Source of the DNA: a virus
DNA length: 44,913 bases
Direction: 5' to 3' (one strand)
IMG/VR virus record: IMGVR_UViG_3300037586_001820
Location: 1-44,913 of that record
Shown one piece after another: positions 11,501-19,416 of the stretch (position 1 is its first letter; every line of letters begins with the position of its first letter). The notes beneath the pieces were generated by a model. It was not told where the DNA came from. It searched no databases and worked only from the letters and a program-made list of their open reading frames with translations. The position numbers and the translations under genes were made by a program.

Positions 11501-11969
11501 TTTCTATATCTCTACCAGATTTATCTACATTTCCATATGAATCTATTTCATCACTAAATAATGGCAATTCATCCATTTCAACATCAGTTAAGAATAAGTC
11601 TTTCAATGCATCAATATTTCTAGATGATTTCATAACATCTTGTCTAGTTGCATTTTTAGCAAACCATGCTTTAAATGTAGGATCATCAGGAGCCCAATTA
11701 GGATCCCCACCATTTGCATAAACATAATCACCACTTCCTTTTCTTCTTTCTGGATTACTTCTTCCTCTTTGTTCACCTGGTACATATTGAGAATTCCAGG
11801 GACTAATTGGTATTCCAGTTAATTCATGAAGCATCGGATTATCTGATCCCATTGTAAACTGCGGACTTCTACCTCCAGTCCAATCTCCACCAAGATTCAT
11901 TTTACGAGGCGTTCCTCCAAATTTCATCCAATATGAATTACTATTTTTCTTTTTCTTTTTTGATGCCAT
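8559..11969 (-). CDS. Large virion/cargo-type protein with DUF6582-like segment and Gln-rich helical region
   Basis: This 1136-aa protein opens with a basic MASKKKKKNS tail and glycine-rich N-terminal segments. Around residues 375-420 is FAGPHGTYPINN followed by RARSAL and a run of small helices, which resembles the DUF6582-type segment (FAGP...FPI...ARxAL) found in phage head and protease proteins. From about 515 come EAEGGEVI, HETGGEDV and GEQYVFSKTL, motifs I associate with large internal proteins of crAss-like and other Bacteroidota phages. A coiled-coil region (about 570-690) rich in Glu and Gln follows. The ATG is preceded by its own Bacteroidota-type promoter candidate immediately after the muzzle gene, so this may begin a separately transcribed cargo operon. 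The exact function is unknown; virion cargo is inferred from order and family resemblance. Confidence 0.82.
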   Translation of the reverse strand: MASKKKKKNSNSYWMKFGGTPRKMNLGGDWTGGRSPQFTMGSDNPMLHELTGIPISPWNSQYVPGEQRGRSNPERRKGSGDYVYANGGDPNWAPDDPTFKAWFAKNATRQDVMKSSRNIDALKDLFLTDVEMDELPLFSDEIDSYGNVDKSGRDIETSFKMLDQYRNGGRPKAQFGHRGYTSSPTDYTRDYSGIADRNPNMSQDIGTLGDTNALQMIPVVGNALDLVADVIGFKGDVQQNFDNTKDAFASQSTLGILNREDVNKGTLDLSTRKEALGAMAGYQGYKPDIWADLMPEVAQNVGNYIKGDTGSDQLSQLKGLFKGKGSGTPDPDSTIPEGEDVSTRYGGHPNRLPKAETGLSKIRKQPGMGNAGKYPGVKKFAGPHGTYPINNIDRARSALKLAHHSSNPNAIKSKVYKAYPSLAAYGGTFGEDKIQKGRQEFESGMDLRNLRAFGGANMLGPAVGAAAGINPRLNQQNSIYQGDNFNPYSQNALFEATGMNQSGFAQGGNTNGDYEAEGGEVIMHEPGMPPATTGNLEGIEDNDMLSKLQGSSHETGGEDVSGDGEQYVFSKTLKSDSWKMNFAKAAEKIAKNMSKYEKAAETGDQITKSTAEAMLQAWTKKLADLREEQESAREKKFMEMVNSGAGVEELTESFPDLTEQFMAEQQLQQQAGGQGGGMEQQAAMPANPMGDIDMSALSETSQQLVGAKYGLPQKQNGEFEPYDFSQWMRDEASITTDFNDLYQEAGLELGKDYMPNRGKFLDFLTLNAPEEGYESGDELYEPKDYYNILTEQFGADRLSYLKDKGIPTTRPTKDDPNFEQNLAKYRSYNQGLPSGWDENYGSDVGFTDRKYWKSRYNSLMSQDNMTKERANRIVEQEKMQKSNAEAAQLEIDNREVPLTDAQKAEQLIAQNQQQKKNKASIQDFGTNLLNLAPTLYNFAQGNKKADVEQFVSNRYDSEILKELALLKDNRIADVLDENEESFNMLKYMARQHGDGSSGRYMDTLLRGQNIKTEADAAAYLSKHKLDMTGSKIAAESLFNLGERDRTEGVRAADVTAQNEAARQAFTAKGWEGISGYSQLQQKMKASAARDEQLKGLLGQIYPDAEMYMASDGTIDIEKILKENPELKEIFIKYFED

Positions 11970-11993
11970 TAGCGTTATGTCTTATAAAACTTA

Positions 11994-12025
11994 CAAAATT
12001 ATACAAAATTTCTTAGATAGCCAAA
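11994..12025 (-). promoter_or_regulatory. Bacteroidota-type promoter candidate for the cargo-gene operon
   Basis: On the minus strand, TTTG (12025-12022), a 20-base spacer and TAATTTTG (12001-11994) match the Bacteroidota primary-sigma consensus TTTG-N19-21-TAnnTTTG. It starts directly next to the stop codon of the 1828-aa gene and lies just upstream of the ATG at 11969. In an AT-rich genome chance matches occur, but both elements and the spacing fit and the position is intergenic. Confidence 0.55.
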
Positions 12026-15000
12026 TTATCTGAACGAAGGTCTAAAAAATGTTTTAAAATAATGTAAGATAAATTTAATATTCAGTGGTTCATTTGTTGT
12101 TGTATCATAGTTATTATAAATTAAATCTATAAATAAATATTTATCTCTCATTCTATCTTTAAATTGTCTAGCTGGATTATAATTAAATACATTAAAGATA
12201 TCTGCATCTACTATATTTTCATCCATAATATTTCTAGGAACAATCATTTGCCATTCTCTTTCTTTTTTTCTAATATTAGTTCCAGGAACTAATGTTATAT
12301 AATCACTCATTTGATAGTCAGTATAAAATCTAATTGTGTCAAATGTATTACCTGATATATCTATATTTGATACATTTGGTCCGCCTTGTAATCCTACATC
12401 CCCATAGAAATCAGTTTGTCTTTCTGGTAACCATATACTTTCCATATGGTATGATATATTATCAAATATTTTAGTTAATGTAGAATCCATATTTGAAATT
12501 AAAGTTACTGAACTTTGATAAATTAAATCATAAAATTCTCCATATTTTCCTACTCCATGTATGTAAAGTTTATTTCCTTTAAAATCTCTTGTTCCTGTTA
12601 AACATGGAGATTGTGTATTAGGAGTAATAAAATAACTTCCACTATTTATATAAATAGATGGATTAAAATCATAAAATGAAGTAAATCCTTTTGTTATTTC
12701 ATTATATGCAACTGTAAAAGATCCTTCTCCAAGTCCACATTCTACAGTAACAATCTGCATATTACTTTGATTAATATCAGAATATACATATTGATGTTTT
12801 GAAGTATTTAAAGGCCAAAGTCCAGGAATAGTATTCCATTGTTCAGGTATCCAAATTAAAAAATCTCCCCACACAAAATTTAAAGGATTTGGATTAGGAA
12901 TAGGAAATGCTGGACATCCTATCTTTGCCACTATTACTCCTGCAAAAGGTCCTATCCCATTTATCATAATATCACTAAGAATTCTCCAATTAGTAGTATT
13001 CGACGGAGATGATATATAATCCGCACAATCTCCTAAAAAACAATCATTACACTCTGGATCTACAGCACGTAAAACTAAACTTAACATTCTATTTGGAGCT
13101 ACTCCAGTTTCCGTACTGTCTAATATACCATTGTCATAAGATTTAGAATAACTTTTATCATGAAAAGTATATAAAATTTCATTATTTACACTATCATATG
13201 TACAATTAACACCTTCCTTAAGAATTGGATTATCTTTTGTTAAAATAGATCCTGTAAGATTTTCTTCAAAATAAGAATGTAATCCTGTTAAATCAGAAAT
13301 AGGGGTTGTCCCTTCACCGCTATAACTAAACATTTTACGTTGATGTATATCAAAGAAATATAATGCACTATCAGAATGTGTTACAGCCCATTGTTGTTTA
13401 GCTCCAAAAATAGTAGAAATGTATTTATAAGTTTGAATAAATGCTCCTGCTCCACTGGTTATAGTTCCTAACTGTAATGCAGTTCCATCAGTAGATTGTA
13501 CTACTGCTGTTGGATTAACTGATAATGCTCCAAATCCAGTATCTTGAAGCCAATACATTGTATCATGTAATCTAATTAATTTATTTATAGGACCATATAC
13601 TCCTTCTACATCTTTATAATTATTCATTAAAAATATAGCCCATGAATCGGTTGCTTCTCCATTTATCTTAGTTTCAGAATAATAAATTCTTGTATCAAAC
13701 TCTTCTCCCAAAGACACATTAAATGGAATTGGAAAATAAGTTCGTACATTATTCTGTGCATTATAAGCAGAATTTAATGTATATTCATCATGTAATTGAG
13801 TTCCATTATTAGGAAAAATGCCAGCTCCATCCTCTTTTTCAGAAAAATGATATCCATGTCTCCACAAACTATTAGTCATATGAATTTCTAATGGAACCAT
13901 ACAATTTCGTTGCTGTCCCCAATCTGCATCACTCGACATCCCAAACTGTCCACTAGCAGTTACACCTTGAGCTGCTAAAGAATCAAAGTTCTCAAAACCA
14001 GTTTGTCCCCAATTTTTATCATATTGAGTATAATCATGTATTTGACATTGAACATCTCCTCCATATACATCAAAAATCATTGGAGCTACTAGATTTGTTG
14101 TTGGTAATATTGGATAGTAATTACCTGTAGACATATACGTAGAATTAGCTCTAACTGAATATGTAACTCCTCCATAAGGAGTATTGTATTTTTCATAGCT
14201 AAATGTTGCTCTACATGGAACACACATAATATCCAATGGTGCTGGCAGACTAGCACCCATTAACCAATTAGCTCCTACCCAAGGTTGTGCTACTACAGAA
14301 TCATCTAATTTAGCAAAAAAGACTTCACTACCAATAGAGCGGGGTCTAATAATACACCAAGTATCCGATGCAGTCATATACTGAGTCATAGTTCCACATC
14401 CATTAAAATCAAAAATTGGATCCGTTATAGCAATGTGTGTTCCTTCATCACATGGATTTGTAACATTCATAAAACTAAACTCTAAACTATTATCTTCACT
14501 CTGATCAATAAATCCACCATCACCTACCCATCGACCCCATTCAATAGTAAGTTTGTTATTTGCTGGATTTTGTGCAAATACATTAGATGGTATTCCATTA
14601 GTATAATTATAATTAAGAGCTGATGGAGCAGATCCTGGTATACCTCCCACTTGATTCATACCCATATAATATTTATACCAATGATTAGAATAGAGTCTCC
14701 AATTACCACATGCCCACCATTCATTATTTAAACCCATACTTGTATTCCAATGAGGCCAATAAATTTGACTTATTTTGATATAATCTCCATCTCTCATAAG
14801 ATTATCAACATCTAATCCTTTGTTCAAATTATTTGTATTAGTTGGATCACTATTTATCCAACCTAATGGTCCATATAATAATAGTTCTTTCTTTCTAGTT
14901 TTACAAAGGTTATAACCCATTCCCTGATTTAATCCGTCCCAAGGAGCTGAACCACAGTTTGAATCATCAACCCCATCACAGGTAGCTAATGCTCCTCCTA

Positions 15001-17512
15001 TTCCACAAGTATTAGACCAAAATCCTACAGACGGAATTAAAACACTACTATCATTTTCTACTCCCCATAAATTTGGCCATGCTGTAACTTGGTTATCCCA
15101 TTCACTTTCAACCATTTGCATTCTGTCTAAAGTATGAACTAAAGCAGTTCCAAATTTCGATTTATCTCTTTCTGTTCGTTCACATCTAACAATAGAGAAT
15201 CCAGTAATTTCCAATGCATTCAGATCTATTCCAGATGTTGCAGGATCCAAATTAACAGTAAATTCTAATCCAATGTTATTTAACCATACTGTTCCATATT
15301 GTTGATAAGTACTACCCCACATAGCAAAAGAAGGACCACCAAGTTGATTTGGAACCCATGTACTAACTGCAAAATCTCCTAATGGATTTCCGGCTCCTGA
15401 ACTATAATTAAAAGGTATTTTAATATCACCAATCCAATTAACAAAACTTGCCTGTCCTTTATTATTATAAAATAGAATACCAAATCTATAAGTTTCTCCT
15501 CTTGCATAACCTCCATAGATACTCCATTTAAAAGGAGATTTATAACTATTATATGTACCATTCATATTATAAACCTGATTAGGAATAGATAAATTACGAC
15601 TACCTGTTAGAAAAGTACCCGGATTAACAAAACATGATCTTGTTGGAGTAGGATTATAACCAGTACAATTATTCGTAGCAAAGAAAGTTGATCCTGCAGT
15701 AGGATCTATAGCACTATCTACTACATCTCCTTCATCTTGATCTACTATAAATCTATAACTTACATTATGGCCAGTTCCTCCAAGTGTTACTCCATCTGCT
15801 TGAAATTGATATTGATCATTAGTAAACCAGTTAGCATTAGTAGCAGGATTTTCATCATTAAAAGGATTTATAGCATCATGTTCTTTAGGAACTAAATCAA
15901 TAGCTGTTTGTCCTGGGCCCGGAACATAAGGAGCCGCTCCATTAATAAAAACAGGAAGATCATTTAATGAATCAAGTTCACTTACTTGAGTATTATCAAA
16001 TCTATAAGATCGTGCATCATATTCAACATGAAATGTTGTATTTACAATATTTCCAAAAAATAATTTATTATCTTTAGAATCTAAAGTTTTAACCTTTTCA
16101 AAAGTTGCACCTATACCTGTTGTAAATTCTAATGAACTAATTGGAATTTGATCTTCCGATCCAGTATGCTCAACTATAACATTTGGTAATCCATTAGCTA
16201 ATTCTGCAAAAGAATATATTTGAACATTTCCAGGTATATTATCTATATGATATATCGCTGCTAATTCTATTAACTCAAATGATATATCCAAACCATTTAA
16301 TTGCCATCTAATTTTTTTACTAGTTGTACCACCAGTTTGTGTAGTAGTATCATAAGGCGTTCCTTGAATTCTACAAAATGGATTTGTATCTCTATTATCA
16401 TATATAGGAACTAAATTAGAAAGAGGAGACCAATCTGTAACTAATCCTTCATAACTTTTATATCGATATGCTAATTGATATACTCCTGCATTTAATTGTC
16501 CTCCTGGAAGAATAGAATCTAATATAGGAATTTGAAAACCGGTTTTTGGTGCTAAATCTAAAAACTCACAAGGAGTTGCCATTGCGTCTGGATTAGCTAC
16601 ATTTAATTTTCTGGGAGGATTAAAAAAGTCAGTCCAATATATACCTTGAATATCTATCTTTTCATATCGTCCTAAAGCTTCTATAGGATGTTGTTTTGTA
16701 AAATTCATACAACTTTCTCTAGAATAAATACATTCAATATAAGGTTCCCATCCTAATACAGTTTGAACTGCCGGATCGATATCTAATTTCCAAATTTGTC
16801 CTGGTCCTCCATCGGCATCCGGAGTTCCACCATCATAATCAGTTGTAAATAGATATATACTATCTCGTAAATCTGCATATCCAATTACAGTTAAAGCACA
16901 ATGAGGAAATGCTAATGAAGACGTAATTGTAAATCCTCCAGTCATTATAATAGATGTAACTTGATTCACAGCATAATCACGAGGAAGAAGTCCTGAATTT
17001 ATTCCTGTTCTAGGTTTTCCCCAAAATACTATTCTTTTTGAAGAAGAATCATATCTCCAAAAGAATCCTGGAATTCCATCAGGTAAGTGACTTGGTCCAG
17101 CAACACTAGCAACTCCATTCAATGTCCATAAGTTTGCTGGAGTATCTAATGCTGCAAATAAAGATTGAACTGGATTACCCCCTACTCCTGTTAAAGTTAT
17201 CTGCCATACTTCTAATGCAGTAGGATTTTGAACGGTTATTGTAACCGTAGAACTCCAAGCAATCCCTGATAAAATTGCAGCAGTATCTAATACTAATTCG
17301 TATACACCAGGACTACAAGGGATATCAACTAAAAAATCATTACCTTGAAGGTTTACCATAGCAGCTCCTTCTTTTCCTGCATTGGCAACGATCCTAACAT
17401 TCTTAGCATCATAATACTGATCACTCGGAAGGATATATTTAGACATATCCTTATTCATACCCTTATAAAAAGTATTTACACTAATAGGTATTTTATTTTC
17501 CTTATCTGCCAT
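12026..17512 (-). CDS. Tail muzzle / stabilization protein, crAss-like
   Basis: This 1828-aa protein starts MADKENKIPISVNTFYKGMN, continuing with a segment around DQYYDAKNVRIV. This opening is characteristic of the crAss-like phage 'stabilization' (tail muzzle) family, whose members form the distal end of the short tail below the ring proteins. The body is beta-rich with many Asn, Gly and aromatic residues, consistent with propeller or beta-sandwich blades, and it is longer than the roughly 1400 residues I recall for cultured crAss-like relatives. It follows two ring-type proteins and precedes the cargo genes, the order expected for Crassvirales. Its ATG overlaps the stop of the 251-aa gene by one base. 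The family call rests on the N-terminal motif and gene order. Confidence 0.82.
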   Translation of the reverse strand: MADKENKIPISVNTFYKGMNKDMSKYILPSDQYYDAKNVRIVANAGKEGAAMVNLQGNDFLVDIPCSPGVYELVLDTAAILSGIAWSSTVTITVQNPTALEVWQITLTGVGGNPVQSLFAALDTPANLWTLNGVASVAGPSHLPDGIPGFFWRYDSSSKRIVFWGKPRTGINSGLLPRDYAVNQVTSIIMTGGFTITSSLAFPHCALTVIGYADLRDSIYLFTTDYDGGTPDADGGPGQIWKLDIDPAVQTVLGWEPYIECIYSRESCMNFTKQHPIEALGRYEKIDIQGIYWTDFFNPPRKLNVANPDAMATPCEFLDLAPKTGFQIPILDSILPGGQLNAGVYQLAYRYKSYEGLVTDWSPLSNLVPIYDNRDTNPFCRIQGTPYDTTTQTGGTTSKKIRWQLNGLDISFELIELAAIYHIDNIPGNVQIYSFAELANGLPNVIVEHTGSEDQIPISSLEFTTGIGATFEKVKTLDSKDNKLFFGNIVNTTFHVEYDARSYRFDNTQVSELDSLNDLPVFINGAAPYVPGPGQTAIDLVPKEHDAINPFNDENPATNANWFTNDQYQFQADGVTLGGTGHNVSYRFIVDQDEGDVVDSAIDPTAGSTFFATNNCTGYNPTPTRSCFVNPGTFLTGSRNLSIPNQVYNMNGTYNSYKSPFKWSIYGGYARGETYRFGILFYNNKGQASFVNWIGDIKIPFNYSSGAGNPLGDFAVSTWVPNQLGGPSFAMWGSTYQQYGTVWLNNIGLEFTVNLDPATSGIDLNALEITGFSIVRCERTERDKSKFGTALVHTLDRMQMVESEWDNQVTAWPNLWGVENDSSVLIPSVGFWSNTCGIGGALATCDGVDDSNCGSAPWDGLNQGMGYNLCKTRKKELLLYGPLGWINSDPTNTNNLNKGLDVDNLMRDGDYIKISQIYWPHWNTSMGLNNEWWACGNWRLYSNHWYKYYMGMNQVGGIPGSAPSALNYNYTNGIPSNVFAQNPANNKLTIEWGRWVGDGGFIDQSEDNSLEFSFMNVTNPCDEGTHIAITDPIFDFNGCGTMTQYMTASDTWCIIRPRSIGSEVFFAKLDDSVVAQPWVGANWLMGASLPAPLDIMCVPCRATFSYEKYNTPYGGVTYSVRANSTYMSTGNYYPILPTTNLVAPMIFDVYGGDVQCQIHDYTQYDKNWGQTGFENFDSLAAQGVTASGQFGMSSDADWGQQRNCMVPLEIHMTNSLWRHGYHFSEKEDGAGIFPNNGTQLHDEYTLNSAYNAQNNVRTYFPIPFNVSLGEEFDTRIYYSETKINGEATDSWAIFLMNNYKDVEGVYGPINKLIRLHDTMYWLQDTGFGALSVNPTAVVQSTDGTALQLGTITSGAGAFIQTYKYISTIFGAKQQWAVTHSDSALYFFDIHQRKMFSYSGEGTTPISDLTGLHSYFEENLTGSILTKDNPILKEGVNCTYDSVNNEILYTFHDKSYSKSYDNGILDSTETGVAPNRMLSLVLRAVDPECNDCFLGDCADYISSPSNTTNWRILSDIMINGIGPFAGVIVAKIGCPAFPIPNPNPLNFVWGDFLIWIPEQWNTIPGLWPLNTSKHQYVYSDINQSNMQIVTVECGLGEGSFTVAYNEITKGFTSFYDFNPSIYINSGSYFITPNTQSPCLTGTRDFKGNKLYIHGVGKYGEFYDLIYQSSVTLISNMDSTLTKIFDNISYHMESIWLPERQTDFYGDVGLQGGPNVSNIDISGNTFDTIRFYTDYQMSDYITLVPGTNIRKKEREWQMIVPRNIMDENIVDADIFNVFNYNPARQFKDRMRDKYLFIDLIYNNYDTTTNEPLNIKFILHYFKTFFRPSFR

Positions 17513-18267
17513 TAGCTTACCATTCTTCTTTCCGAATTACCTAAGTCTGTATAAAAGGTTCTATGAGCTGTTTGTGATGGTTTTAGTTTTAGCCATTGTA
17601 ATCTTATATTATCCATCATATCTAGGTTTGGCATATTAGCAGATCCTCTAGCTTGTTTAACATACCACTCCCAATCTCTTTGGCTGTCTCTATACATAGC
17701 TTCAGGAACAGATCCAGTTCTCCATCCTATTCTATCAATCATCATTGATATATATGATTTTATAGCTTTTTTATAACTAATATTATCAGGTATCATTGGA
17801 AACCCTTCATCATCGACTTTGATTCCTCGGAAAGCAAATAGTAAGCATCCACTGTCAAATGAAGTTATAATAAAATTGTCATTTGTGTAATAACATTCTC
17901 CTCCTGCATTTTGGCTAGCACCTTCCATTGGAAAGTTAGCTGTATCTACTAATTTCCCATCAATATAATTACTTGCAGTTACTGATGGTGTAGTTGATAT
18001 AGCTCCAAAGGTTCCAGTACATTGTTTTAAAGAACTGCCATTATAAGATATAGAATCTAAAATATGAAGATTACAAGGTAATGGAGCTCTATGCTCTTTT
18101 ACACATACTTCAGCAACTAATTCTTCATATGCAAGTCCTGCACCAATTAGCTCTAATGCTTCTCCTCCCCATTCTATAACATCCCAAATATCAAGTTCTT
18201 CATGAATTGCAGTATCTCTATAGACTCCCTCTATAATTTCTCTTATGGATGTAAATTTATATATCAT
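17512..18267 (-). CDS. Probable tail ring / structural protein
   Basis: This 251-aa protein (MIYKFTSIREIIEGVYRDTA) sits directly before the muzzle gene and resembles the small conserved tail-ring proteins of crAss-like phages. The N-terminal third is helical (IREIIEGVYRD, WGGEALELIGAGLAYEEL). The middle is beta-rich, with GIKVDDEGFPMIPDNISYKKAI, and the C-terminal part is helical and aromatic-rich (RDWEWYVKQARG). The AIKSYI plus Tyr/Trp layout is what I associate with this family. It overlaps the 165-aa gene by four bases (ATGA) and the muzzle gene by one base, so the three are probably co-translated. Likely role: part of the stacked rings joining portal and muzzle. Precise ring identity cannot be told from sequence alone. 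Confidence 0.65.
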   Translation of the reverse strand: MIYKFTSIREIIEGVYRDTAIHEELDIWDVIEWGGEALELIGAGLAYEELVAEVCVKEHRAPLPCNLHILDSISYNGSSLKQCTGTFGAISTTPSVTASNYIDGKLVDTANFPMEGASQNAGGECYYTNDNFIITSFDSGCLLFAFRGIKVDDEGFPMIPDNISYKKAIKSYISMMIDRIGWRTGSVPEAMYRDSQRDWEWYVKQARGSANMPNLDMMDNIRLQWLKLKPSQTAHRTFYTDLGNSERRMVS

Positions 18268-18725
18268 TCAAAATAATCAACTTTTTTATTTTTTAATAAT
18301 GCTGCTAATCTTCTTTTATTCGTTCTTGTAGCTTGAAAACTATATATTGTTTTATTCTTTACTATAGCTTTTTTCTTTGACCAAAACCATCTGTAATTAA
18401 AACCATCAGTATGATCATTCAAATGATATATAATCTTTTTATATTTATTTGTTTCTTGCCAATCTATCTTTAATTTATTCTTACTTATAGAATAATTCAT
18501 TTCTTTTTTTAAAATTCTAAGAGTTCCTAATCTATATGGTAATTTAAATTCTTTAGCATTTAAAAGTATATCATCAATAATCATCTTATTAAATTCTTCG
18601 CAAATACTTCTATATTTCTTATATCCAACTTTATAAAAATCATCATATTCCTTATAAGACTGTCTAAGCGTACAACTACTGACTTTGTTGTTGCTGAGAA
18701 GGTCCTGACACTGAGAGTTCTCCAT
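18264..18725 (-). CDS. Small basic protein of unknown function between two tail-ring genes
   Basis: The frame opens at an ATG at 18761, but I prefer the internal ATG at 18725 (MENSQCQDLL, 153 aa) because it cuts the out-of-frame overlap with the upstream 245-aa gene from 86 to 50 bases. No later start codon exists before the conserved-looking core (LRQSYKEYDDFYKVGYKKY). The protein is very basic and rich in Lys, Tyr and Trp, with RLGTLRILK and WFWSKKKAIVKNKTIY, features that could suit nucleic-acid contact or a small virion protein. A gene of this character occurs near tail-ring genes in other Bacteroidota phages as far as I recall. No function is assigned. It ends in TGA overlapping the ATG of the next gene. 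Confidence 0.7.
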   Translation of the reverse strand: MENSQCQDLLSNNKVSSCTLRQSYKEYDDFYKVGYKKYRSICEEFNKMIIDDILLNAKEFKLPYRLGTLRILKKEMNYSISKNKLKIDWQETNKYKKIIYHLNDHTDGFNYRWFWSKKKAIVKNKTIYSFQATRTNKRRLAALLKNKKVDYFE

Positions 18726-19413
18726 CTTCTTTGGAGTTGTTTGTTTCATCTGTTGGTGCATTTATTATAATATTTATTCTCTTTTGTAATATAATACTTG
18801 TTACTTGTTCTGCCATAGATAAAGAAATAGGAAAAGGAAAATCCCAATCATATTCACATGCGGACAGTATAGGATTAGTTGATGAAGTACAGTTATTTAT
18901 TTTCCAAACCTCTGTAGGATCTTCAAATACTCCTGTAACTTTCACGGCCTCTATTAAGAGATCACAACTTACATATAAGTAGTTGTTTTTGATATACCAT
19001 CGGCCTTGTAAACTCGTATATTTATTATACTTATTCCATTTACGTCTAGTATCAGTAGTCTCAGAAAAAGCTCGCGCTCCATCTAAAGACTCTACAGCTA
19101 ATATACTATCTCTACTGTTCCTCTGAATAGTAACTGGGATAGGATTAATAGACTTTAGTACATGAATTCCTAAATCTAAATCTTCACAGCATTCTGATGC
19201 ATCTACAGGTTTCATCCATACACAATTAAGATATTCCGTACATACGGCCGGTACTCGAACCTTTCGACTCATCAGTTGAGTTAATAACATAGATCTCTCT
19301 TGTAATACCCAATATAAGATTTGTCTCATACTAATATCTGCATCGTCAGCGCTTTCACCTCCGTATGCTATATTTAAAATATCATATACTAATTTGTTTA
19401 CTGTAGTTGCCAT
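18676..19413 (-). CDS. Probable tail ring / connector protein, crAss-like
   Basis: This 245-aa protein begins MATTVNKLVYDILNIAYGGE, a start typical of a conserved crAss-like tail structural (ring) family. Next comes a helical segment MRQILYWVLQERSMLLTQLM, then a beta-rich core with paired cysteines (ASECCEDLD) and WYIKNNYLYVS. The C-terminus ends in a disordered acidic and Gln-rich tail (PSQQQQSQ), stop TAG. It lies between the phosphoesterase and the 165-frame gene, in the run leading to the muzzle. Role inferred: a ring or connector protein of the short tail. Its last 50 bases overlap the next gene in a different frame. Confidence 0.68.
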   Translation of the reverse strand: MATTVNKLVYDILNIAYGGESADDADISMRQILYWVLQERSMLLTQLMSRKVRVPAVCTEYLNCVWMKPVDASECCEDLDLGIHVLKSINPIPVTIQRNSRDSILAVESLDGARAFSETTDTRRKWNKYNKYTSLQGRWYIKNNYLYVSCDLLIEAVKVTGVFEDPTEVWKINNCTSSTNPILSACEYDWDFPFPISLSMAEQVTSIILQKRINIIINAPTDETNNSKEDGELSVSGPSQQQQSQ

Positions 19414-19416
19414 TAT

